Shown here: positions 1-10,327 of the stretch, in pieces | Position numbering within the stretch: position 1 is the stretch's first letter | Layout: each line of letters begins with the position of its first letter | NCBI GenBank assembly: GCA_033977485.1 | Contig: CM066991.1 | Span: 54,166,850 to 54,230,849, forward strand | Length of the DNA: 64,000 bases | Source of the DNA: Hydrangea macrophylla | Lineage: Eukaryota > Streptophyta > Magnoliopsida > Cornales > Hydrangeaceae | Direction: 5' to 3' | The notes under the pieces: generated by a model | The model's database searches: none | What the model was told of the DNA's origin: nothing | Seen by the model: the letters and a program-made list of their open reading frames with translations, nothing else | Program-made: the position numbers and the translations under genes

Positions 1-1386
1 GAAGAATTGTATTAGTTTTTATCACAACTTCCCGTTTTATCTGCAATTTGCATTGCAAGGCTAATTTTCATACAATATGATTAATCTATGATAAAGTGTA
101 TTGTTTTAGCTGTTGTTTGTGCAGATCACTGCTGTGTGGACTAAACAGAAGGACATCAGGATAAATGGAATGCTGGAATGAAAACAAGAGAAGTCAAAGC
201 TGAAATTTGGAGTTCGATCGATCTAACCCAGTTCGATCGATCGAGCGTTCGATCGCTTAAAGAGTGTTGAAGCGCTTGAGGCTTAAGGGTTCGATCGATC
301 GAGAGCAGTTCGATCGATCGAACGTGGTATTTCCAGTAACATTCGTGTGCGCAGCAGATGCGGGTTTTTAACCCTAGTTTTTTTGGTTTCTTATATATAT
401 GGGTATTGTATACGTCCTAGGGGACGCCCACATTTGATTTTTACAGTTTTAGAGAGAGAGATAGAGGTTTTGTGTTTGGTTTTGTAGGTTTTTCTTTGGA
501 AGTTACTTTGTGCATTGGATTTCTCTAGTGTAATACAAGTATTTTGCGTTCCAGGTTATTTATATATTGTCCATTTACATTCTGCACTTTGTAGTCGTAG
601 TTTAATCGTTCATCTTGTAGTGTTACATGCTAAATACTTTCAAATCCATAGTTTTTATAGTTTTCATGAAAAACTCGCAACCAAACAAGGCTTTAATGTT
701 TTCTTACGTTAAATATCAATCTGTGACACTCCAGACGATGTCTGAGTAGTCCCAGGTTGGGAGAACATGATGAAACATTGATCTCCAGCTTCTGCCATGC
801 AGTAGAATAATCGCTGTGTTCGATCGATCGGAGTTAGTTCGATCGATCGAACCAGAGACAGTCAAGCGATCGAAGCCAGTTCGATCGATTGAGGGATGAA
901 GGTTTTCGATCGATCGAAAGCGCGTCGATCGATCGAACTCCCTGATTCTTGAGGATGTTCCCTGCAGTATTTCAGGACCTTTTTGTTTTAAGATTTGTTA
1001 TCATTCTGTCCCAAAAAATGCTCAGGTTGTCAAAACAGTTTTTAAAACTAAGGCCCTAAGGCATTTTCTTTCAATACATTTAGCAAACCACCTTCAATGC
1101 TAACACCATTGAGAGTGCGAGTCTTAACTATTGGATTAAACCGCTTTCACGTATTTTAACTTAACTGTGATGATATGGTCCCGGTCATGAAAGGGCCATG
1201 GATTCTCCATCTTTAGAGGAATACGGAAAACTGTAGGTAATGTACTCCTTTGTGCTTCAAGGCAAATGCATGGTAGATAGCTAGATTACTGTGGATTCGT
1301 GTAATCCCAACACTTTCTCCTTAAAGTTAAACATCCTAATTTAGAGTACTGTTTTAATTAGCTAGTTAGATCGTTAATTTAATCTT
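1..1386 (+). repeat. Truncated Athila-type LTR (left-edge copy)
   Basis: Nearly identical to the LTRs at 7086-8725 and 16442-18083. Window base 1 matches base 7127 of the 5' LTR, and similarity stops at 1386 (matching 8512), so about 210 bases of the LTR 3' end are missing. It has the same two clusters of TCGATCGA-type palindromes (about 214-326 and 821-941) and the same TATATATA box near 394-401. It is either part of another Athila copy lying to the left or a broken solo LTR; the window does not show which. Confidence 0.88.
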
Positions 1387-1783
1387 TGTCACGACTAAAA
1401 CACCCTCAACTCGCCCCGCCTCTCAACGGGCCTCAATTAGCATCCAAATAATCATCTTATACTATGTATGGTTCGGCAATTAATACTATGATAGTATATT
1501 ACATCACATAAGAATCTTGAAATTGAAAATCAAAAGATAAGATATCATTCATAAGATATCTTATCTCCCAGGAGCCGACGTTTTCGCTTGATTCTCTTTT
1601 AAAACTCATTTTAATACTTTTCTAATGATTTCGGTGAATTCGGACGATATCGGTCAAACTTGGTCAAACTCTGGTCAAACCTGGTCAAACCTTGGTCAAA
1701 CCGGTCAACGGGGACTTTCAGGGAACTTCCGGGACTTCTGGGAGTCTCTGGGAGCTGACGATTTCTTCCGATTTTACTTATCT
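1387..1783. other. Unclassified segment, possible LTR fragment with phased GGTCAA repeats
   Basis: This lies between the truncated Athila LTR and the left end of the EPRV array. It starts TGTCACGAC, like many plant gypsy LTR starts, but no matching end or second copy is present. At 1652-1708 six GGTCAA motifs recur every 9-11 bases; on the minus strand each reads TTGACC, a W-box core. There is no convincing ORF. The reading as an LTR fragment is inference from the first bases only. Confidence 0.4.
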
Positions 1784-3007
1784 TGAACTGAAATAAGGAT
1801 CAAAAGGCTGTGCAACAGAGCAGGATCCTTCTGAACTCTGACTGCTGTTATCTTGATCATTTTGACTGACTTAAGCTAGTATCTGTTGGGCCATAGCCAT
1901 TAACTGTGCATTTGTTGGTTTGGAACTTGACTTGGATTTGGAGGTTGACTTATCTTTGGGGCCTGTGATTGAGCATTTGGCAATGGGGCCTGGGCCTGTA
2001 ATCGATCACTTGGCCATGGGGCCTGTGATTGGAGCAGGGGGACTGCTGACTGGTGGGAATTCAAGATTTACTTGTTTAATAATTCGGTGGTGACCAAATT
2101 TATCCCACCATTTGACAGAATATTGTCTCTGGACAATGTTACTCTGAATTTGATATTGCCATTTCAAAATCCATGGCACTTTATAATTACTTGTGAATAT
2201 GAGTAGAATGGGAAACTGGGTATTGTGTTCACTTATTGTATACTTAGTGGAGAAGTATTTGACCATTTCTTGAAGATCATTTGGGAGTAAGTCTGGCATG
2301 GGACCATGGCGGGACCACCACTGGAGGAACCAGGTAGGGAGCTAACTTTTGAACTTTGTGTCAAAATTGACATACCATGAATGGGAAAATGTTTCATTTT
2401 GGTGGAGGAAGACATAGAACCAGGCATCAATATAATCAAAATAATTATATTGAGTATGGTTGGGTAGTGACTTGAGGATGCATGGGTGGGAACCCCATTC
2501 TTTACTAGAAATAATCTTTTTAATATACAACTGGTGAAATAATATCTTTCTTTGTGACTCAGGAATTGACTCATCATCTTCAGTAATGTGTTTGACAAAA
2601 ATTGACTAGGTAGAGTATAAAATATCTCTGTAAAACCTAAGGGATTTTTCTGGACTTTTGGGAATGAAATGTCATCCTGTGGGGAAGGATAGTTTGACTA
2701 AATCAACTGGGTTTTTGTAATGACTCTGGTGTGGCTCAATCCAAAATAGGTGAACTAGGTTGGGTTTTACTACATAATCTATTCTGGGGGCTTGTGCGGG
2801 CCTGTTAACTATTGTTTGAATGGGCTTGGTAGCAAATGGGTCATTAACCAGGTATTGACTGCTGGTTGGCCTGGCTAAGGCTGGCTGATAACTGGGCCTG
2901 GATGTTGATCCAAGCACTTGGTACCTGTTAACTAACCAAATTGGAGGGATAACTGCTGGAGGAATAACTGCTAATTTGTTATCCTTCTCATTCTTCTTGC
3001 CCTCCAT
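1784..3007 (-). pseudogene. EPRV copy A, second ORF (unknown function), broken
   Basis: This is the downstream ORF of the pararetrovirus unit; its ATG is at 3005-3007, just after the polyprotein stop. The product has a Lys-rich start (MEGKKNEKDNK), a Trp-rich middle (motifs DYIDAW, HSWYVNFD, KWWDKF) and a C-terminal repeat of ITGPMAKCS. Position and layout fit the second ORF of florendovirus-like EPRVs, whose function is not established. Lesions: TGA for Trp at about 2669-2671, TAG near 2609, and shifts of frame around 2280-2600. The 3' end is cut at 1784 where unrelated DNA begins. Homologous to 4524-5780 and 58849-60115. Confidence 0.8.
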
Positions 3008-3009
3008 TT

Positions 3010-3877
3010 TTACACTATAAAAATTCACGAGTAAGAAAATCAGGGATTGAATTGTTAATGCCTTTGATATATTCTGTATCAAAATCGAATATAGATAAAA
3101 TAGATTGCCATCTGGCAAATATCTGTTTTGAAGCCAAATTTTTTACAACTTTTTCTAAAATAAATTTAGCACTTTTGCAATCAATCCTGACTAGAAATTT
3201 TTGATTTAAAATATCATCTTGAAATTTACTTATACATAATACTAAAGAAAGAATTTCTTTCTTTATGGTACTGTAATTGTTTTGTGCTTTGTTCCAAATT
3301 CCAGAATGGTATCTCACAATCTGTTCATTGGATGAACCATTGACTTTTTGAAGGAGAATTCCTCCATAACCATGCTCTGAAGCATCTGTTTGGATAATTT
3401 TAAAGGAATCAACTGAAGGAATGCCAAGACATGGCAAAGTTTTGACATATTTTTTGACTTCTTGAATAATGGAAGTATGAACAGGTGACCAAGGATGGGG
3501 ATTGGATTTCAATCTATCAAATAGGGGTTTACATTTTGAACGAAGATTGGGATAAAAATCAGATATATAATTTAAAGAACCTAAAAATCTTTATAACTGG
3601 GTTTTGTCCAGAATTTCATCTGGGAATTTATTAGCAAATTGAATGGCTCTATCAATAGGAGTGATTTTCCCACGATGAATATTGTGACCAAGAAATCTGA
3701 CTTTGGACTGAAATAGACTTATTTTTTAGGCTGAGACAACAAGACCATTGGCTTTGATGGTATTGAAAAATGAATTTAAATGTTTCCAATGTTCATCAAT
3801 TGACTTTGAGAAAATAAGAACATCATCAATGTAGACAATTGAAAAATGACTGAATGGGTTAAATATTTCATCTGTGT
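3010..3877 (-). pseudogene. EPRV copy A, C-terminal RT and RNase H remnant
   Basis: Read on the minus strand it starts in the reverse transcriptase just before the catalytic box (YIDD at about 3833-3844), continues through the RT connection and ends in an RNase H with the QTDASEHGYGG active-site segment near 3380-3400. Stops: TAA at 3726-3728 (where copy C has Ser), TAA near 3590 (Gln in the others), and a terminal TAG at about 3015. Everything upstream (movement protein, protease, most of RT) is absent; the piece is joined at about 3877 to a leader fragment carrying the tRNA primer site. Caulimoviridae-type by RT and RNase H motifs. Confidence 0.88.
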
Positions 3878-4523
3878 CTTTCTTGACTTCAGTCTTTGCT
3901 CTGATACCAGTTGGGGAAGCAGACATTAAATTAATGATCAGAGTAGCAAAGACTGAAGAAGAAAGACACAGATAAATAAAGAAGACAATAAATAACTGAA
4001 ACTTACAGATTGGATTACTGGGATTGGATTACTGGGAATGAATCACTGAAGTGCTCAGTGTATACATCAAGTATTACAAACTATGAACTGAGTTATTACA
4101 GAAAGTAGATGAGAATTTCTCAAAGGAATCTCACGTTCACTCAAAAGAAAACTCTCTGAAAGTTCTCAAGAAAAAGTCTTAAAGAAAACTCTACAAGGAA
4201 GTTCTGCCTGTAACTGGATGCTGAGGGGTTTACTTATAGTCTTCCAAATATCCTGTTGAGATCATGAATGGGCAATGAGCTGTAAAGTACTTTTGGATAA
4301 TTGGCACTTCACATGGAGTTACTGTGGGTAAACAGCGTTCTGTCTGTTACTGTTTAATCACGTGGAATCTGAAAAAGCCTGTCGGTTACTGTGGCTGAAA
4401 GGTTGATTTGACTTGTCTTTTTAACTGTAGTTTTAACCAATGTTAATGGGAGTTTCATCGAGAAACTTTTGCATTAACCATGGTTAATACTGTCCTTTTT
4501 ACTCAAAAACATTGGATGCTCAA
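3878..4523 (-). promoter_or_regulatory. EPRV intergenic region and leader (minus strand)
   Basis: This is the viral intergenic region between the ORF2 of copy B (stop at 4524-4526) and copy A. On the minus strand it holds an imperfect stem-loop near 4440-4495, a TATA box (TATAAGTA, plus-strand positions 4231-4238), the leader, and a perfect initiator-Met-tRNA primer site TGGTATCAGAGC (plus-strand 3898-3909). Just beyond the primer site an inverted copy of leader sequence (about 3878-3897) leads into RT. Homologous to 60116-60727 on the plus strand. In live caulimovirids this region drives the terminally redundant genomic RNA; activity here is unknown. Confidence 0.8.
3898..3909 (-). other. 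EPRV minus-strand primer binding site (tRNA iMet)
   Basis: Minus strand reads TGGTATCAGAGC, an exact match to the standard site complementary to the 3' end of initiator Met-tRNA used by caulimovirids and many LTR elements. The plus-arm copies have TAGTATCAGAGCC, with one mismatch. Confidence 0.85.
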
Positions 4524-5780
4524 TTATTCCCGACTCTCTTCATAGGGGTTTTGAGCATCTTAACATGCTGAACTGAAATAAGGATCAAAAGGCTGTGCAA
4601 CAGAGCAGGATCCTTCTGAACTCTGACTGCTGTTATCTTGATCATTTTGACTGACTTGAGCTAGTATCTGTTGGGCCATAGCCATTAACTGTGCATTTGT
4701 TGGTTTGGAACTTGACTTGGATTTGGAGGTTGACTTATCTTTGGGGCCTGTGATTGAGCATTTGGCCATGGGGCCTGGGCCTGTAATCGAGCACTTGGCC
4801 ATGGGGCCTGTGATTGGAGCAGGGGGACTGCTGACTGGTGGGAATTCAAGATTTACTTGTTTAATAATTCGGTGGTGACCAAATTTATCCCACCATTTGA
4901 CAGAATATTGTCTCTGGACAATGTTACTCTGAATTTGATATTGCTATTTCAAAATCCATGGCACTTTATAATTACTTGTGAATATGAGTAGAATGGGAAA
5001 CTGGGTATTGTGTTCACTTATTGTATACTTAGTGGAGAAGTATTTGACCATTTCTTGAAGATCATTTGGGAGTAAGTCTGGCATGGGACCATGGCGGGAC
5101 CACCACTGGAGGAACCAGGTAGGGAGCTAACTTTTGAACTTTGTGTCAAAATTGACATACCATGAATGGGAAAATGTATCATTTTGGTGGAGGAAGACAT
5201 AGAACCAGGCATCAATATAATCAAAATAATTATATTGAGTATGGTTGGGTAGTGACTTGAGGATGCATGGGTGGGAACCCATTCTTTACTAGAAATAATC
5301 TTTTTAATATACAACTGGTGAAATAAAATCTTTCTTTGTGACTCAGGAATTGACTCATCATCTTCAGTAATGTGTTTGACAAAAATTGACTCGGTAAAGT
5401 ATAAAATATCTCTGTAAAACCTAAGGGATTTTTTTGGACTTTTGGGAATGAAATGCCATCCTGTGGGGAAGGATAGTTTGACTATATCAACTGGGTTTTT
5501 GTAATGACTCTGGTGTGGCTCAATCCGAAATAGGTGAACTGGGTTGGGTTTTACTACATAATCTGTTCTGGGGGCTTGAGCGGGCCTGTTAACTATTGTT
5601 TGAATGGGCTTGGTAGAAAATGGGTCATTAACCAGGTATTGACTGCTGGTTGGCCTGGCTAAGGCTGACTGATAATTGGGCTGGCCTGGATGTTGATCCA
5701 AGCACTTGGTACCTGTTAACTAACCCAATTGGAAGGATAACTGCTAATTTGTTATCCTTCTCCTTCTTCTTGCCCTCCAT
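4524..5780 (-). pseudogene. EPRV copy B, second ORF, broken
   Basis: Best-preserved ORF2 of the left arm: after a frame change near 5690 a 227-residue frame (5701-5018) runs from the Pro-rich N-terminal part through the Trp-rich middle, then the frame shifts again near 5015-5060. The C-terminal section (about 4802-4560) has ITGPMAKCS repeats and a Ser/Lys stretch. A premature TAA lies at 4560-4562 (Gln in copy C); the ancestral stop is at 4524-4526. The Trp codon that is TGA in copies A and C is still TGG here. ATG at 5778-5780. No known domain recognised; function unknown. Confidence 0.8.
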
Positions 5781-5784
5781 TTTT

Positions 5785-7085
5785 ACACTATAAAAATTCA
5801 CGAGTAAGAAAATCAGGGATTGAATTGTTAATGCCTTTGATATATTCTATATCAAAATCGAATATTGATAAAATAGATTGCCATCTGGCAAATTTCTGTT
5901 TTGAAGCCAAATTTTTTACATCTTTTTCTAAAATAAATTTAGCACTTTTGCAATCAATCCTGACTAGAAATTTTTGAATTAAAATATCATCTTGAAATTT
6001 ACTTATACATAATACTAAAGAAAGAATTTCTTTCTTTATGGTATTGTAATTGTTTTGTGCTTTGTTCCAAATTCCAGAATGGTATCTCACAATCTGTTCA
6101 TTGGATGAACCATTGACTTTTTGAAGGAGAATTCCTCCATAACCATTCTCTGAAGCATCTGTTTGGATAATTTTAAAGGAATCAACTGAAGGAATGCCAA
6201 GACATGGCAAAGTTTTGACATATTTTTTGACTTCTTGAATATTGGAAGTATGAACAGGTGACCAAGGAGGGGGATTGGATTTCAATCTATCAAATAGGGG
6301 TTTACATTTTGAACGAAGACTGGGATAAAAATCAGATATATAATTTAAAGAACCTAAAAATCTTTGTAACTTGATTTTGTCCAGAATTTCATCTGGGAAT
6401 TTATCATCAAATTGAATGGCTCTATCAATAGGAGTGATTTTCCCACGATGAATATTGTGACCAAGAAATCTGACTTTGGACTGAAATAGACTGATTTTTT
6501 AGGCTGGGACAACAAGACCATTGGCTTTGATGGTATTGAAAAATGAATTTAAATGTTTCCAATGTTCATCAATTGACTTTGAGAAAATAAGAACATCATT
6601 AATGTAGACAATTGAAAAATGATTGAATGGGTTAAATATTTCATTCATAATATTTTGAAATTCACTAGGGGCATTCTTAAGACCAAAGGGCATTACATTC
6701 CATTAATAATGGCCAAATGGGGTAGTAATGGCAGTCTTATATCTATCACTCTCATGAATTTGGATTTGCCAAAATCCACTCTTCATATCAAATTTACTAA
6801 AAATAACAGCTTGGCTTAATCGATTGACTAAATCTCTCTTATTGGGGATAGGGTACCTAATCCATTCTAATACCTTGTTGAGAGGTTTGTAATTGATAAC
6901 TAGCCTCGGTGTTCCTCTTTCTAACTCTGCATTTTTTCTAACATAAAAAGCAGGGCAAGACCAAGGTGACTTACTTTTACGAATTAATTTTTTATTTAGT
7001 AATTCATCAATTTCTCGTTTACATAATTCCATGTCTTCTTGACTCATTTGTATAGGTCTTGCTTTGGTAGGGATATTGGACTCAT
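5785..7085 (-). pseudogene. EPRV copy B polyprotein, RT and RNase H half (left of Athila insertion)
   Basis: Minus-strand RT-RNase H region of the pararetrovirus polyprotein, continuous with 18084-20903 once the Athila element is set aside. Reading from 7047: RT N-terminal part (MSQEDMELCKREIDELL), fingers and palm, YINDV where other copies have the YIDDV catalytic box (first Asp replaced by Asn, about 6601-6612), then RNase H with QTDASENGYGG. Stops: TAA near 6700-6702 (Glu in copy C), TAA at 6499-6501 (shared with copy A), terminal TAG near 5788. So this RT is inactive by stops and by loss of a catalytic Asp. Confidence 0.88.
7081..7085. repeat. Athila target-site duplication, left
   Basis: CTCAT, repeated at 18084-18088 immediately after the 3' LTR. 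Confidence 0.95.
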
Positions 7086-8725
7086 TGCAAAGCGGGGGTA
7101 TTTGTAAAATACAACCGCGCTAAAAGGAAGAATTGTATTAGTTTTTATCACAACTTCCCGTTTTATCTGCAATTTGCATTGCAAGGCTAATTTTCATACA
7201 ATATGATTAATCTATGATAAAGTGTATTGTTTTAGCTGTTGTTTGTGCAGATCACTGCTGTGTGGACTAAATAGATGGACATCAGGATAAATGGAATGCT
7301 GGAATGAAAACAAGAGAAGTCAAAGCTGAAATTTGGAGTTCGATCGATCTAACCCAGTTCAATCGATCGAGCGTTCGATCGCTTAAAGAGTGTTGAAGCG
7401 CTTGAGGCTTAAGGGTTCGATCGATCGAGAGCAGTTCGATCGATCGAACGTGGTATTTCCAATAACATTCGTGTGCGCAGCAGATGCGGGTTTTTAACCC
7501 TAGTTTTTTAGGTTTCTTATATATATGGGTATTGTATACGTCCTAGGGGACGCCCACATTTGATTTTTACAGTTTTAGAGAGAGAGATAGAGGTTTTGTG
7601 TTTGGTTTTGTAGGTTTTTCTTTGGAAGTTACTTTGTGCATTGGATTTCTCTAGTGTAATACAAGTATTCTGCGTTCCAGGTTATTTATATATTGTCCAT
7701 TTACATTCTTCACTTTGTAGTCGTAGTTTAATCGTTCATCTTGTAGTGTTACATGCTAAATACTTTCAAATCCATAGTTTTTATAGTTTTCATGAAAAAC
7801 TCGCAACCAAACAAGGCTTTAATGTTTTCTTACGTTAAATATCAATCTGTGACACTCCAGACGATGTCTGAGTAGTCCCAGGTTGGGAGAACACGATGAA
7901 ACATTGATCTCCAGCTTCTGCCATGCAGCAGAATAATCGCTGTGTTCGATCGATCGGAGTTAGTTCGATCGATCGAACCAGAGACAGTCAAGCGATCGAA
8001 GCCAGTTCGATCGATTGAGGGATGAAGGTTTTCGATCGATCGAAAGCGCGTCGATCGATCGAACTCCCTGATTCTTGAGGATGTTCCCTGCAGTATTCCA
8101 GGACCTTTTTGTTTTAAGATTTGTTATCATTCTGTCCCAAAAAATGCTCAGGTTGTCAAAACAGTTTTTAAAACTAAGGCCCTAAGGCATTTTCTTTCAA
8201 TACATTTTGCAAACCACCTTCAATGCTAACACCATTGAGAGTGCGAGTCTTAACTATTGGATTAAACCGCTTTCACGTATTTTAACTTAACTGTGATGAT
8301 ATGGTCCCGGTCATGAAAGGGCCATGGATTCTCCATCTTTAGAGGAATACGGAAAACTGTAGGTAATGTACTCCTTTGTGCTTCAAGGCAAATGCATGGT
8401 AGATAGCTAGATTACTGTGGATTCGTGTAATCCCAACACTTTCTCCTTAAAGTTAAACATCCTAATTTAGAGTACTGTTTTAATTAGCTAGTTAGATCGT
8501 TAATTTAATCTTAATTATTTTCATTAGTAATCTTAGTTTGTGGAACTTAGTGTTCCGCACCATTGTTCAATCTTACTCGTTTTTATTTTGCTTTCTTTTG
8601 AGGTTAGTCTAATTCGATAGGTTAACACCTTCCCTGTGGGATCGACCTGGTCTTACCAGTTATTACTTGCACGTCTACCTACACTTGGGTATTGCACAAG
8701 AGCGCACAGAAAAATTCTCCTGTCA
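7086..8725 (+). repeat. Athila 5' LTR
   Basis: Starts TGCAAAGCGGGGG and ends TGTCA. Palindrome cluster 1 (TCGATCGATCGA type) is at 7339-7449, just upstream of a TATATATA box at about 7518-7526; cluster 2 is at 7945-8063. Differs from the 3' LTR by about ten substitutions and a 2-bp change in the TA run. Confidence 0.95.
7517..7527 (+). promoter_or_regulatory. Athila LTR TATA box
   Basis: TTATATATATG sits about 430 bases into the LTR and 70-180 bases downstream of the first palindrome cluster, a usual place for the retrotransposon core promoter. The matching site in the 3' LTR is near 16874-16886. Inferred from sequence only. Confidence 0.55.
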
Positions 8726-8731
8726 AGTTTT

Positions 8732-8749
8732 TGGCGCCGTTGCCGGGGA
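8732..8749 (+). other. Athila primer binding site (tRNA-Asp type)
   Basis: TGGCGCCGTTGCCGGGGA begins six bases after the 5' LTR. It is complementary to the 3' end of plant tRNA-Asp, the primer typical of Athila. Confidence 0.9.
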
Positions 8750-8864
8750 AGGCGACGATCAATTCCTTAGATTACCTCAGTCACTCTTCATCTCTTTCTT
8801 TTTTTACTTTCTCTTCTTTTCAGTTCTTTTGTGTAAGATCTCACCCTAGGGACTCTCCTAGTTC

Positions 8865-10238
8865 ATGTCCAATAATTCTATTGAAGGAATTTTTGGAAAT
8901 CCATGCTACCGCTCTGACTCTGATAGTTCCATCAACCCGATAGCCACTCCAACTGAATCAATGGATGATCATCAGAGTGAAAATGGTGACCATGTTGTGG
9001 TGCCAATTGATGAGGCGCTACGTCCTCTTTGCGATCTCATGCAACCAGAACATGCACCTATGCCCTCTTGCATTCAAATCCCACCGCATAATGGCGAATT
9101 TCAGTTTCGCAATGGGATGATTCAACTGCTCCCCACTTTTCATGGGATGGAAAGTGAGAAGGCGTATTTACATGTCACTGATTTCGAGGATGTTTGCAAA
9201 ACATTCTCGCAAAATTGTCCTAGGGAGGTGACGCATCTAATGCTATTCCCCTTCACTTTGAAAGATAAAGCGAAGGCGTGGCTCCACTCCCTAAAACCTA
9301 ATTCAATTTTCACCTGGCATGCGATGAGCACCGCGTTTCTAAAGAAATTCTATCCTACTCGCATGACCACAGACCTTCAGCGTCAAATCAATTCCTATAA
9401 ACAAAAGAGCAATGAAACCTTCACACAAGCGTGTTTCAAAGATTTGCTTCTCTCATGCCCACACCATGGGTTTGAGAAATGGCGAACTATCAGCTTCTTT
9501 TATCAAGGATTGAATGGTGAAACAAAGAAGTTGGTGGAAACGATGAGCTCTGGACCATTTTTGCGTAAAAACACTGAAGAGGCTGAAGCCCATTTCGAAT
9601 GGTTAGCTGAATACGCTCATGAATGGTCAAATTCTGACAATGTCTCACGCTCACAGATATCCTGTGTAGAGGAGAAAAGCCTATACCAGCTAACCAGTGA
9701 AGATCACCTCATGACTAAGTATGCAGAGCTAGCAAAGAAGGTAGAGGAGTTAAGCATGAAAGGAGAGAGCTCTAGGCAAGTCATGCCTGAGGAGCCATGT
9801 GGCACATGCAACATGTTGGGACATACAACTCAATATTGTCCTAATGTGCCATATTTTCAAGAGCAATCCCCTATAGAGATGAATGCCATGCAAGGTTTTC
9901 GAGGGGCGGGGAATTCCAACAATAACTTTCAAAGTAACAATAGATGGAATCACCCCGGTTTTGATTGGAGAAATAATGCTGGGACCCAAAATCAATATCA
10001 ACAGCAGCCCTATAACAACAATCAATATCAAGGGCAAAACAATAGGCCATTCCAGCAATACAATCAAAACAGAACCAATAACCAAGCTCAACCCTCCAAT
10101 GCACCACAGCCCAATACCTATGTGCCACCGCACAAGAAGGTACAAGAAGAAGAGCCACTTGCTAATGCCAATCTAACGCAACAACTCATACAGATGATGA
10201 GTAGAATGTCTGCCACATTAGAGAGAATAGATGCATGA
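8865..10238 (+). CDS. Athila Gag (457 aa)
   Basis: Structural capsid-nucleocapsid protein that packages element RNA into cytoplasmic particles. Starts at a true ATG 115 bases after the primer site. Residues about 80-230 form the retrotransposon gag domain (motifs FPFTLKDKAKAWLHSL and FYQGL). Residues 312-325 form a CCHC zinc knuckle (CGTCNMLGHTTQYC, spacing C-x2-C-x4-H-x4-C). The rest is an Asn/Gln-rich linker. The frame ends at TGA 10236-10238, but the same frame stays open beyond it and contains ITLRSGK, a motif usual in Athila gag-pol linkers. The TGA is therefore probably a mutation inside a formerly continuous gag-pol. Family call is firm. Confidence 0.9.
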   Translation: MSNNSIEGIFGNPCYRSDSDSSINPIATPTESMDDHQSENGDHVVVPIDEALRPLCDLMQPEHAPMPSCIQIPPHNGEFQFRNGMIQLLPTFHGMESEKAYLHVTDFEDVCKTFSQNCPREVTHLMLFPFTLKDKAKAWLHSLKPNSIFTWHAMSTAFLKKFYPTRMTTDLQRQINSYKQKSNETFTQACFKDLLLSCPHHGFEKWRTISFFYQGLNGETKKLVETMSSGPFLRKNTEEAEAHFEWLAEYAHEWSNSDNVSRSQISCVEEKSLYQLTSEDHLMTKYAELAKKVEELSMKGESSRQVMPEEPCGTCNMLGHTTQYCPNVPYFQEQSPIEMNAMQGFRGAGNSNNNFQSNNRWNHPGFDWRNNAGTQNQYQQQPYNNNQYQGQNNRPFQQYNQNRTNNQAQPSNAPQPNTYVPPHKKVQEEEPLANANLTQQLIQMMSRMSATLERIDA

Positions 10239-10327
10239 CAAGAAGGTTCAGGAGGAACATTCCCTGCCCAACCGCTTCCGAACCCTAAGGGACATAACAA
10301 TGGTCCTAACAATCAAGAACATGCTAA

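Noticed and set aside
515..712. 65-residue open frame repeated three times (515-712, 7641-7838, 16999-17196)
   Set aside because: It is present because it lies in the Athila LTR, which occurs three times; it starts at TTG, has no domain and changes with the LTR.
1387..1783. Possible MITE or solo LTR
   Set aside because: Only one plausible end was found; no inverted terminal repeat and no flanking duplication, so it is reported as unclassified.
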